Below, one piece after another: positions 52,540 to 60,575 of a stretch of DNA of 64,000 bases. The stretch spans positions 1-64,000 of the forward strand of contig NZ_FNWH01000004.1 of the NCBI RefSeq assembly GCF_900106585.1, given 5' to 3'. Numbering within the stretch: position 1 is the first letter of the stretch; every line of letters starts with the position of its first letter. Below the pieces are notes generated by a model, which was not told the origin of the DNA, searched no databases, and was given only the letters and a program-made list of their open reading frames with translations. The DNA comes from Acidaminococcus timonensis. GTDB lineage: Bacteria > Bacillota > Negativicutes > Acidaminococcales > Acidaminococcaceae. Both the position numbers and the translations under genes were made by a program.

Positions 52540-54003
52540 TCATGCCTCCGTGGTTGCAACCAGAGCCTGCCGAACGGCGGCTGCCTTGTTGATGGTTTCC
52601 ATGAATTCATCCTCCACCCTGGAATCGGCCACGATGCCGCTGCCGGTCTGGAAGGAAACCCTGTCCCCCAGCTTGACGGCCGTGCGGATCACGATGCAGA
52701 TGTCCATGTTCCCGGCAAAGTCCAGATAGCCCATCCCTCCGCCGTAGGGACCCCGGCGTTCCGGTTCCAGTTCATCCAGGATCTGGCAGGCCCGCACCTT
52801 GGGAGCGCCGGAAAGGGTCCCGGCCGGGAAGGCAGCGCACAGGGTATCGATGGCATCCCGGTCTTCCTTCAAGGTTCCGGTCACCCGGGTGGTCATGTGC
52901 ATGACGTGAGAGAATTTCTTGATCAGCAGATGATCGTGGACTTTCACGGAACCGAATTCTGCTACTTTGCCCACATCGTTCCGGGCCAGATCCACCAGCA
53001 TATTGTGTTCTGCCAGTTCCTTGGGATCCGTCTGCAGGTCCTTTTCCAGGGCTCTGTCTTCCTCTTCCGTGCGCCCTCTCCGACGGGTGCCGGCGATGGG
53101 CATGGACGTGATTTCCCGGTCCTGGACCTTGATCAGGGTTTCCGGACTGGATCCGGCGATTTCCAGGTCGTCATTTTTCAGCAGCACCATGTACTGGGAA
53201 GGGTTGGTGGTCCGGAGGATCCGGTACATATTGAACAAGTCCTGGTCGTAGGTGGCGGAGAACCGCTGGGAATATACCGCCTGGAAAATGTCCCCCTGCC
53301 GGATGTGTTCCTTGATCTTCTCCACATTCTCAGCATATGTTTTCCTGTCCTGGTTGCTGGTGATTTCTCCCAGACGGGCCGGTGTGAATGCCGGAGGCGC
53401 CACCGGCTGCCGGACCAGGGCTTCCATGGCATCCAGGTTCTTCTGGGCCTTGGCGTAATTCCCTTCCAGATCGTCGGTCTTGATGTTCACAATCAGGTAC
53501 ATTTTCTGGAGCACCCGATCGAAGGCAATGACCTTGTCGAACAGCATCAGGTCGAAATCCGGAAAAGCCGTGGCTTTCTTCGGATCGAATCGGAGGCTGG
53601 GTTCGCAGTACTGGAAGAAATCATAGGAGAAATACCCTACGAAACCGCCGGTAAAAGGCGGCAGGCCCGATACCTTGGGAACCCGGTAGGCCTTCAGGAT
53701 GGACCGAAGCGCCTCCAGAGGCTGCCTGGGATCCACCGGGATCCGGCTGCCGGCAAATTCCACCTGGGCGTTCCGGTCCTTGGCCCGGAGCCGGGCAATG
53801 GGGTCAAAGCCGATGAAGGAATACCGGCCGGCCTGATCGTTCTGTTCCAGGCTTTCCAGAAGGAAGTACCGGTTGCTTTCCTTTCGCACCAGGCTCACCA
53901 GGCCGATGGGGGTGGCCGTATCCGCCAGGATTTCACGGACCACCGGTACGGCGGCGTAGCCTTCGGCGATTTTTTGGATGTCTTCCAGACTTTGCTGTTT
54001 CAC
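52540..54003 (-). CDS. trpE: anthranilate synthase component I
   Basis: 487 residues, converts chorismate to anthranilate. The tryptophan feedback motif LLES (RYFLLESLEQ) near residue 50 is intact, and the C-terminal chorismate-binding domain shows DLARNDVGKVAEFGSV and PAGTLSGAPKVRA. The start codon is GTG after AGGAGGAAATACAA. It is first in trpEGDCFBA and controlled by the T-box leader. Confidence 0.96.
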   Translation of the reverse strand: MKQQSLEDIQKIAEGYAAVPVVREILADTATPIGLVSLVRKESNRYFLLESLEQNDQAGRYSFIGFDPIARLRAKDRNAQVEFAGSRIPVDPRQPLEALRSILKAYRVPKVSGLPPFTGGFVGYFSYDFFQYCEPSLRFDPKKATAFPDFDLMLFDKVIAFDRVLQKMYLIVNIKTDDLEGNYAKAQKNLDAMEALVRQPVAPPAFTPARLGEITSNQDRKTYAENVEKIKEHIRQGDIFQAVYSQRFSATYDQDLFNMYRILRTTNPSQYMVLLKNDDLEIAGSSPETLIKVQDREITSMPIAGTRRRGRTEEEDRALEKDLQTDPKELAEHNMLVDLARNDVGKVAEFGSVKVHDHLLIKKFSHVMHMTTRVTGTLKEDRDAIDTLCAAFPAGTLSGAPKVRACQILDELEPERRGPYGGGMGYLDFAGNMDICIVIRTAVKLGDRVSFQTGSGIVADSRVEDEFMETINKAAAVRQALVATTEA

Positions 54004-54033
54004 TTGTATTTCCTCCTATCTGACAAAAGAAAA

Positions 54034-54065
54034 GGTACCCGGGCTGATCATTCCACCCGGGTACC
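54034..54065 (-). terminator. second terminator-like hairpin between the T-box and trpE
   Basis: Perfect 10-base-pair stem GGTACCCGGG/CCCGGGTACC with a 12-base loop, followed on the minus strand by TTTTCTTTT, 21 bases upstream of the trpE site. It is separate from the T-box terminator. Confidence 0.7.
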
Positions 54066-54085
54066 GAAAAAAACACTTTGGGTAA

Positions 54086-54360
54086 CAAAAAACACCTGTC
54101 CTCCTACAAGGACAGGTGTCATAACCTGCGGTACCACCCTGTAATGGAGCCAACGCTCCACACCTCAGCAGAATGCCAACACATTCCTCACCGGTAACGT
54201 CGGTGCTGCGTCGCGGGATACTTTCCGAAGATTTCATCGCGCCCTCAGTGGTCCATTTGTCAGACTGCCACGATCCGGCTCTCAGCTTCCCGGACTCTCT
54301 GTACGCACATTTTCTGGCGTTATCTCCACCTCAAAGGTTTCTGGTTCTTATTGAATTGAT
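54086..54360 (-). ncRNA. T-box leader, tryptophan specific
   Basis: On the minus strand: stem I with AGAGAG and GCTG bulge words, a specifier candidate TGG (54253-54255, in AAATGGACC) matching tRNA-Trp, the T-box AGGGTGGTACCGCAGG (54125-54140), and a terminator ACACCTGTCC/GGACAGGTGT with six T (54086-54119). By analogy, uncharged tRNA-Trp binding favours the antiterminator and switches the trp operon on. Confidence 0.94.
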
Positions 54361-54366
54361 GGTTGT

Positions 54367-54395
54367 ATCGTAGCACTGGAGAAAGAAGTTGTCAA
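54367..54395 (-). promoter_or_regulatory. trp operon promoter
   Basis: Minus-strand -35 TTGACA (54390-54395), 17-base spacer, -10 TACGAT (54367-54372), right before the T-box stem I. Confidence 0.75.
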
Positions 54396-54464
54396 ATATT
54401 TTTCCTGGAAAAGATAAAATCGTTTATTTTTGTATCTCATGTAACATTTTTGTTTCTATGCAGC

Positions 54465-54755
54465 TTACTCTTTCTCATACACATCTGCAAATTCAGCTTT
54501 GCGGTCAAACTGGACCCTGGCATAGGAACACTGGGGGATGATCTTTACCCCGGCTTCCCGGGCCATCTCCGCCACTGCCCGGACCAGTTTTCCGGCCAGG
54601 CCCTGGCCCCCGTACCGAGGATCCACAATGGTGTGTTCCAGGGTCCATACTCCGGGCCGGGTCACTACATATGTACATTTTCCGATTTCTTCCGCCCCAT
54701 CATACAGGGCTGCCCGAAAAGTTTCCGGTTCCTTTACAAGACGGATGGTTTCCAT
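54465..54755 (-). CDS. short GNAT-type acetyltransferase (YjdJ-like)
   Basis: 96 residues, a minimal N-acetyltransferase fold. The acetyl-CoA loop reads YGGQGLAGKLV, preceded by the LEHTIVDPRY segment typical of the YjdJ/Gtn family. The substrate is unknown. AAGGAG precedes the ATG. Confidence 0.82.
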   Translation of the reverse strand: METIRLVKEPETFRAALYDGAEEIGKCTYVVTRPGVWTLEHTIVDPRYGGQGLAGKLVRAVAEMAREAGVKIIPQCSYARVQFDRKAEFADVYEKE

Positions 54756-54802
54756 GTTTTTCTCCTTCCAAGGCCTGGCCGCTGAAGCAGTCAGGCTGGT
54801 TT

Positions 54803-55420
54803 CTATTCCTCCACCTTCACCTTCATCCCCACTTTCACATAGGGCTTCAACTTCTGCAGATTGTCATTGTTCATCCGTATGCAGCCTTCAGAGGCCCGGG
54901 TGCCGATGGAAGCCGGGTCATGGGTGCCGTGGATGCCAATACCATCCCATTTCCCCTGACTCAAGTTCCGAGTATCCAGACTGATGAACCAGGGACCGTA
55001 GGCGTGCTGGATCACTCCTTTGCCATCGTGAAAATCATGAGACCAGCTGGAGGCATCGATGATTTCATCCACTGGGAAGGTTCCCTCCGGGGTCTTCATA
55101 TCCCCGCTCACCTGCTTTTGTCCGGGATTCTTCCCCAAGGCCACCGGCCATTTGGCCACCGGATCCCCGTGATCCAGGAGATACAGGGTAAATTCCCCTT
55201 TTTTGATCAGCAGGGAGTACTCATGGGGTTCCGGGGTTTGGCGCACCTCCCCGGTAACGGCTGTCTCAGCCGGGGGTACAGCTGCCTGTTCCGGCTTCTG
55301 ACCACTCCGGCAGCCTTTGACAGTAAATCCCACTGCCAGCACCAGGACCAGGAGAAAAAAGACCCCCCAGGCCGGTCCCTTCCATCTCCGTTTTTGGTAA
55401 GCGTCATGATATCTTCCCAT
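54803..55420 (-). CDS. L,D-transpeptidase (YkuD domain)
   Basis: 205 residues: one N-terminal membrane helix (about 16-36), a short linker, and a YkuD domain (about 70-203) with the catalytic HGTHDPASIGTRASEGCIRM motif (Cys near residue 182). It forms 3-3 peptidoglycan cross-links or anchors envelope proteins. It lies 24 bases from two zinc-ribbon membrane protein genes on the same strand. Confidence 0.92.
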   Translation of the reverse strand: MGRYHDAYQKRRWKGPAWGVFFLLVLVLAVGFTVKGCRSGQKPEQAAVPPAETAVTGEVRQTPEPHEYSLLIKKGEFTLYLLDHGDPVAKWPVALGKNPGQKQVSGDMKTPEGTFPVDEIIDASSWSHDFHDGKGVIQHAYGPWFISLDTRNLSQGKWDGIGIHGTHDPASIGTRASEGCIRMNNDNLQKLKPYVKVGMKVKVEE

Positions 55421-55444
55421 GGTCCCCTCCCTTCCTGCACCTGG

Positions 55445-56059
55445 TTACAGACGCCGGCAGAACTGGACTGAAACGTACCCGGTTTGACCGTTATCCCGTT
55501 TCACCTGGTACCAGTTGTTCTTCCGTCCGGTGATCTCTACAGTTTCACCTTCCTCGAAGTAGTCCACGATATCCGTATTCGTTCCCGCGCCGGCCCGGAG
55601 CCGCACGTCGGTACCGGTGATCTTCCCATAAGATTTCTTGGTCTCTTTCTGGGACTTTTCTCCCTGGCCAGCTGCCTTGGCTTTGGACTGTTCCTCGGAA
55701 TTGGGAGTATCCTGTTTTTTCTCTTCCTGGGTCACCGGCGGTTTGGATCCAGCCGTACTTTTTCCATCCTTCTGCTGGGCAAAGAAGATTCCCGCCCCAG
55801 TTGCCAACAAGAGCAGCAGGACCACACCAGCGATCCATTTTTTCTTTCCGCCGCCCTGGGACGGAACACGCTGGGGCTGGAAGGCGGCTGCTCCTTTCAA
55901 TCCTGGCTGATTTCCGCTGTTTCCCGGCTGTCCGTTGCCGGCCTCGCCGGTTTTCGGCTGAGCCGAGGCCGCGGGTTTCCCCACTGGAGTGCCGCAGACC
56001 GGGCAGAATTTTTCCTCTTCACTGAGCTGATTCCCACAATGGGGACAAAACTTCGCCAT
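55445..56059 (-). CDS. zinc-ribbon, membrane-anchored SH3-domain protein
   Basis: 204 residues: zinc ribbon (CPHCGNQLSEEEKFCPVCG, residues about 5-23), linker, transmembrane helix (about 78-97), a Lys/Glu/Gln-rich segment, and a C-terminal bacterial SH3 domain (about 145-204) with DVRLRAGAGTNTDIV. SH3 domains of this type bind peptidoglycan. The topology puts the zinc ribbon in the cytoplasm and SH3 outside the membrane. Confidence 0.85.
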   Translation of the reverse strand: MAKFCPHCGNQLSEEEKFCPVCGTPVGKPAASAQPKTGEAGNGQPGNSGNQPGLKGAAAFQPQRVPSQGGGKKKWIAGVVLLLLLATGAGIFFAQQKDGKSTAGSKPPVTQEEKKQDTPNSEEQSKAKAAGQGEKSQKETKKSYGKITGTDVRLRAGAGTNTDIVDYFEEGETVEITGRKNNWYQVKRDNGQTGYVSVQFCRRL

Positions 56060-56078
56060 TTAGATTTCTCCTATATTC

Positions 56079-56855
56079 TCAGTCCGCATCCTGGTCATTG
56101 ATCTTGGTGGATTTGATCTGGACGCTGATCACAGTGGGGCTCTTCTGTTTCACGATGCCCACGCATTCCCCTTTCACATTGACGAAATCGCCCGTTTTCA
56201 GGCCGTTGACGATGCTGGCCCGTTTGGCCGGCACATCCACCAGCACCTGGTAGGTCTTGCCACCGTTGTTCTTGCTTTCCAGGGTGATGCTGTAATTCTG
56301 GGAATTGTTGAACTGTCCTTTCCATTTTACCTTCCCGGAAACCTGGACGGTCTTGTCCTTGTATTTTTTATCTCCGGAACTCTGGTCCCGGATGTAGTCA
56401 TCCACTATTTCACTGGATTTGACCTGGATGGGTTTGCTGCTGCCCCCAAAGGCGAAGAACAGCCCCAGGGCCACCACGATGGCTCCGATGATGGCCAGGA
56501 TTTTCTTTTTCTTCCCATTGCCTTCTGGCGGCACCGGCGGCATCTGGAAATTCTGGAAGCCTCCGTTTCCACCGCCGCTCTGGCCCTCATCCACCGGTTC
56601 TGCCACCACCACTTCAGCAGACGTTTCCGGGGCCTGCTGCGATTCAGCCGACGGTTGGGTGCCTCCAGGGGTCCCGTCTGCCGGTTTGGCTTCCTTCAGC
56701 CGGGTTCCGCATTCGGTGCAGAAGTCATTGTCCGCCGGGTTCACATGGCCGCATTTGGGACACTTCACCACCGGATCCTGTTTGGCGCCGCACTGGACGC
56801 AGAACAGAGCATCATCTTCCAGTTCGCAGCCGCACTGTTTGCATTTCTTAGACAT
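56079..56855 (-). CDS. double zinc-ribbon membrane protein with OB-like domain
   Basis: About 258 residues: two zinc ribbons (CKQCGCELEDDALFCVQCG and CPKCGHVNPADNDFCTECG, residues about 4-52), a low-complexity linker, one transmembrane helix (about 120-140), and an external tRNA_anti-like OB domain (about 150-255; KDKTVQVSGKVKWKG, GDFVNVKGECVG). Function unknown. The start at 56855 has GGGGAA upstream; an ATG two codons earlier is too close to the site. Confidence 0.8.
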   Translation of the reverse strand: MSKKCKQCGCELEDDALFCVQCGAKQDPVVKCPKCGHVNPADNDFCTECGTRLKEAKPADGTPGGTQPSAESQQAPETSAEVVVAEPVDEGQSGGGNGGFQNFQMPPVPPEGNGKKKKILAIIGAIVVALGLFFAFGGSSKPIQVKSSEIVDDYIRDQSSGDKKYKDKTVQVSGKVKWKGQFNNSQNYSITLESKNNGGKTYQVLVDVPAKRASIVNGLKTGDFVNVKGECVGIVKQKSPTVISVQIKSTKINDQDAD

Positions 56856-56964
56856 AACCATTCCCCTTCCGTCCCTGGAAAGACATTCCCTCGATCTGCC
56901 TTTCCACTATTTTATTTATGTTTCATATTATACTCATAAATATGAAAATTGAAAAGAGGGGGGA

Positions 56965-56990
56965 GCACGTGCGACGGCCGCCACACGTGC
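56965..56990 (-). terminator. terminator-like hairpin, M20 peptidase gene
   Basis: GCACGTG/CACGTGC stem with a 12-base loop, followed on the minus strand by a C/T-rich CCCCCCTCTTTTC tract, just past the stop at 57000. Confidence 0.5.
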
Positions 56991-56999
56991 AGCAGGCCC

Positions 57000-58115
57000 T
57001 TACAGATCCCAGATGAACGCAGCCAGCTGCTTCAGGCCCGGTTCCAGGCTGGTCATGTCCAGCTCTTCCTGGAGGGTGTGGGCTCCTTTCCCCTTGCTGA
57101 TGCCAAAGGCAATGGCCGGGATCCCCCGGCTCAGGGGAATGTTGGCATCGGTGCTGCTGGCGCTGAATACCGTCTGCAGACCTTCCCGCTTCCGGATCCG
57201 GCAGATCCGGTCGTAGATTTCGTGGTGCTTCACCCCGTCGCTGCAGGGCCGCTTACCCAAAAGCAAGGTCTCCACCTGCACCTTGTCACTGGTATGGTCC
57301 TTCAGGATCCGATGGAACGCCGCGTCCAGCTTATCCAGTTCGGTGGCCGACACGGACCGCATGTCCACGGTGAATTCCACTTCCGCAGCAATGGAGTTCA
57401 CCGTGGTCCCTCCCTGGATGGTCCCCACGTTATAGGTGGTGCGGGGATCCCTGGGCACTTTCAGGGCGTAGAAATCCCGGATGATGGCCGCAGCCTCGTT
57501 GATGGCGTTGGCATTGCCGAAAGCCGCATAGCTGTGGCCCCCGGCCGTGACCACATGGACTGCATACCGATGGGAGCCCACGGCCAGGTTCACGAACCGG
57601 TCATTGTTGCCATCCACGGCCATAAAATAGCTGAGTCTGTCGCCGAAGGCGTCCGTCAGGGCCTTGCTGCCCTTCAGGTTTCCCAGTCCCTCTTCGCCCA
57701 CATTGAAAGCAAATACCGCCGGGGTTTTCTGCTTCAGGTCCCGCATCATCTGAAGGAGGAACAGCAGGGCCGCCACATCGCTGCTGTTATCTCCGCAGGA
57801 AGGAGCCCGCAGGGTGTTCCCCTCGATGTCCGGGGTAATGGCGTCGATGCCGGCAAACACCGTATCCATATGAGCCGTATAGAGGGGGAACTTTTCCACC
57901 CCGTCGATATGGTGGGGTACGATCACGTTCCCGGCCTCATCCTGATAGGCGCTGTCGAACCCCAGGCCGTATACCTGATCCAGGATCCAGGCTGCCTTTT
58001 TCTGTTCCGACCCGGTGGGAGAAACAATGGAAATCACATCATACAGGTACCGGAGATAGTCCGGCATGTGCTTTTCGATATAATCGTTGACGATTTGACG
58101 CATGATCTCGTTCAT
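57000..58115 (-). CDS. M20/M42-type aminopeptidase (PepT-like)
   Basis: About 371 residues, dinuclear zinc peptidase. Ligand motifs YTAHMDTVF, SCGDNSSDVAALLF and GEEGLGNLKG are present, with GGHSYAAFGNANAI in the lid domain. It resembles tripeptidase PepT and M20 family proteins annotated as PepT-like. The start at 58115 has AAGGAGG upstream. Monocistronic. Confidence 0.88.
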   Translation of the reverse strand: MNEIMRQIVNDYIEKHMPDYLRYLYDVISIVSPTGSEQKKAAWILDQVYGLGFDSAYQDEAGNVIVPHHIDGVEKFPLYTAHMDTVFAGIDAITPDIEGNTLRAPSCGDNSSDVAALLFLLQMMRDLKQKTPAVFAFNVGEEGLGNLKGSKALTDAFGDRLSYFMAVDGNNDRFVNLAVGSHRYAVHVVTAGGHSYAAFGNANAINEAAAIIRDFYALKVPRDPRTTYNVGTIQGGTTVNSIAAEVEFTVDMRSVSATELDKLDAAFHRILKDHTSDKVQVETLLLGKRPCSDGVKHHEIYDRICRIRKREGLQTVFSASSTDANIPLSRGIPAIAFGISKGKGAHTLQEELDMTSLEPGLKQLAAFIWDL

Positions 58116-58154
58116 GGGCAGGGCCTCCTTTTTGGGTCCATTATACCATAAAAA

Positions 58155-58259
58155 CCTCCGGACCTGGGTTCGGACGTCCCTACGCATAAGATGATACGTA
58201 CGATATCACTGCGTAAGGGACTACCCGTCAGGGAAGTCCGTACCCAGATCGCCCGGAGG
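58155..58259. repeat. long imperfect inverted repeat, possible structured RNA or MITE
   Basis: About 105 bases whose ends pair: CCTCCGG (58155-58161) with CCGGAGG (58253-58259), CTGGGT with ACCCAG, CGGAC with GTCCG, TACGCA (58181-58186) with TGCGTA (58210-58215). It lies in the gap between the M20 gene and the exporter operon. No reading frame inside. Confidence 0.7.
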
Positions 58260-58317
58260 GCCGTCCTGATTCATTGCCTGCGCCAGCAGGCTCCCATCGG
58301 CTAGAGACCAGAGACAA

Positions 58318-58348
58318 CAGGGAGCTGTGAAAAATTCACAGCTCCCTG
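58318..58348. terminator. hairpin at the end of the exporter operon
   Basis: Perfect 14-base-pair stem CAGGGAGCTGTGAA/TTCACAGCTCCCTG with a 3-base loop, directly after the exporter operon stop. The T-run is weak, so termination strength is uncertain. The CTAGAGACCAGAGAC word lies next to it (58301-58315). Confidence 0.65.
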
Positions 58349-58349
58349 T

Positions 58350-59465
58350 TCACGCCAGATTCTTCCGGAACAGCACCCCGGCCATCCACAGGGTCAGGAT
58401 GGCCACGATGGTCATGGGGACCAGGTCCCAGAAGATCACCGTCATCCCCGCCCCTTCGAAATAGATCCGCCGGATGGCATCCAGAGCGAACCGCAGGGGA
58501 TCGGCGTAGGTCAAAATCTGCAGGAACTGAGGCATATTCCGCACCGGGGTGGCCACCCCGGACAGCAGGCAGTTGGGGATCAGATACACATAGGCATACA
58601 CCTGCACCTGCTGCATGGAACTGCACAGGGACGAAATGCTGAGCCCGATGCCCGTGGAACTAAGCAGGTAGATGAACAGCACCAGGTACAGGGTGGCTAC
58701 AGAGCCTTCAAAGGGTACCCGGAACCAGAACAGATCCAGCAGCAGCAGGATGGTGCCCTGGAGCAGACCCACCAGTACCGGCGGGAACGCCTTGCCGATC
58801 AGCAGCACCAGCGGCGGCGCCGGAGTCACCAGAAGCTGCTCGAAAGTGCCCTCCTCCCGCTCCCGGGCTACGCTCATACCCGCCAGCATGATCACCTGGG
58901 CGAATACCATCATACCCAGAATGCCCGGTGCGAAGTACCACAGGGTCAGCTGGTTGGGGTTGAACCAGGTGCGGGCGTCCACAGAAAGGGGCGGCCGCTG
59001 GCCGGTGCGGGCCGCCATCCACTGCTGCACCACCCGGCCTGTATAAGCGCTGGCCAGGCTGGCCGTCATGGTGTTCCGGCCGTCAGTGATCACCTGCAGC
59101 GGCGCCCGTTCTCCCCTCTGCAGCTTCGTGGCGAAATCCGGCGGGATGGACAGCACCACCATGGCCTCCTCCCGGTCGATGGGGTCCTGGATCTGGCTGC
59201 TGTTCTGCAGCTCTGCCACCCGGGTGAAGAAGTGGGTGCCGTCCAGGGTGGCCAGCAGAGACGTGGACGCCTCGGAATGGCTCTGATCCAGCACCGCATA
59301 GGTCACATTCTCCACGTTGAACGTGGCCGTGTACCCGAACACGATGCCCAGTACCAGAACGGGGATCACCAGGATCTGCCGAAAGGCCTTGTCCTTCCAG
59401 ATGGCCAGCAGTTCCTTGCGGCAGATGCAGCGCACCTGCTGACGGAATAGGCTCCAACCGGTCAC
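58350..59465 (-). CDS. ABC-2 type permease (YbhR-like)
   Basis: 371 residues: N-terminal membrane helix, a large periplasmic loop (about 50-170), then five membrane segments, as in YbhR/YhhJ. It forms the exporter membrane pair with the preceding gene. The GTG start directly follows the upstream stop. Confidence 0.87.
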   Translation of the reverse strand: MTGWSLFRQQVRCICRKELLAIWKDKAFRQILVIPVLVLGIVFGYTATFNVENVTYAVLDQSHSEASTSLLATLDGTHFFTRVAELQNSSQIQDPIDREEAMVVLSIPPDFATKLQRGERAPLQVITDGRNTMTASLASAYTGRVVQQWMAARTGQRPPLSVDARTWFNPNQLTLWYFAPGILGMMVFAQVIMLAGMSVAREREEGTFEQLLVTPAPPLVLLIGKAFPPVLVGLLQGTILLLLDLFWFRVPFEGSVATLYLVLFIYLLSSTGIGLSISSLCSSMQQVQVYAYVYLIPNCLLSGVATPVRNMPQFLQILTYADPLRFALDAIRRIYFEGAGMTVIFWDLVPMTIVAILTLWMAGVLFRKNLA

Positions 59466-60575
59466 TCACTCCACCTTCTTTCGGATGATTTTCAGGGCCA
59501 GGCCCAGGAACAGCGCCATGAACGCCACCATAGCTGCCGTCTGGGGCAGGATTACCGGCCACAGGTTGCCGGCCAGGAAAATGGTCTTCAACGACACCAG
59601 ATAATGTTTGAACGGCAGAAATTCCGCGATCCACTGCACCCACCGGGGCGTGCTCCGCAGGTCGAACAGAAAGCCCGACAACATGATGCTGGGCAGGAAG
59701 CTGACCAGTAGCGCCACCTGGGTGGCCATGAACTGGGCCTTCGTCACCACGGAGATCACCAGGCCGATGCCCAGGGCCGTGAGCAGGTAGATAATCGACA
59801 AAAACAGCAGCAGGGCCAGGGACCCCACCAGAGGCACCTGGAACAGGAACCGGGACAGCACCAGACAGATGAATACCCCAAGCAGGGCGATGCAGAAATA
59901 GGGAATCACCTTGGCCACGATCACTTCGCCCTTTTTCACCGGCGTCACGAACAGGGATTCGAACGTGCCCCGTTCGTATTCCCGGGCCATGACCCCGGCG
60001 GTGAGCAGTACCCCGATCAGGGTCACCACCATGAGGATCAGGCCGGGGATGAAGTACCAGGTGCTTTCGTGGGCGTCGTTGAACCACAGCCTTGTCTCCA
60101 GGTCCACGGCCCCGATACCCCGGGCCGCCAGCTGTTTGGCCGACCACTGGGCCACCGCCGTTTCCACGTAGCTCTGGATGCTCATGGCCGTGGTGGTGTC
60201 CGTGCCGTACAGCAACAGCTGCAGGCGGCCGTCCCCCTGGTGGAGCTGCCGGCTGAAATCAGGAGGCACCCGCAATATGGCGTCGATTTTCCGCTGCTCC
60301 AGGGCCTTCACCGCCTGGGGCATGTTCGTCAGGTACGTTGGTTTGAAATAGTCCGAGCCGTCCACGAAATCCACCACCCGCTGGGCTTCCGGGGACGTAT
60401 CCTCCAGCACCACCCCGATGGGGGCATGCTTCACGTCCAGGGTGATGCCATAGCCGATGACCAGGATCAGGATGATGGGCAGCAAAATACCCATGGCCAG
60501 GCTGGAGTTGTCCCGCAAGACTTCCCGGAACTCTTTCACCGTAAGCGCCCGGATCCGGCGCAGACCGTCTTTCAT
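59466..60575 (-). CDS. ABC-2 type permease (YbhS-like)
   Basis: 369 residues with the same architecture as its neighbour: one N-terminal helix, a large periplasmic domain, five C-terminal helices. It overlaps the ATPase stop by 4 bases (ATGA). Partner of the gene ending at 58350. Confidence 0.87.
   Translation of the reverse strand: MKDGLRRIRALTVKEFREVLRDNSSLAMGILLPIILILVIGYGITLDVKHAPIGVVLEDTSPEAQRVVDFVDGSDYFKPTYLTNMPQAVKALEQRKIDAILRVPPDFSRQLHQGDGRLQLLLYGTDTTTAMSIQSYVETAVAQWSAKQLAARGIGAVDLETRLWFNDAHESTWYFIPGLILMVVTLIGVLLTAGVMAREYERGTFESLFVTPVKKGEVIVAKVIPYFCIALLGVFICLVLSRFLFQVPLVGSLALLLFLSIIYLLTALGIGLVISVVTKAQFMATQVALLVSFLPSIMLSGFLFDLRSTPRWVQWIAEFLPFKHYLVSLKTIFLAGNLWPVILPQTAAMVAFMALFLGLALKIIRKKVE

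Noticed and set aside
54016-54237. 73-codon frame in the trp leader, possible leader peptide
   Set aside because: It lies wholly in the T-box leader RNA; control there is by tRNA binding, and the peptide has no Trp run.
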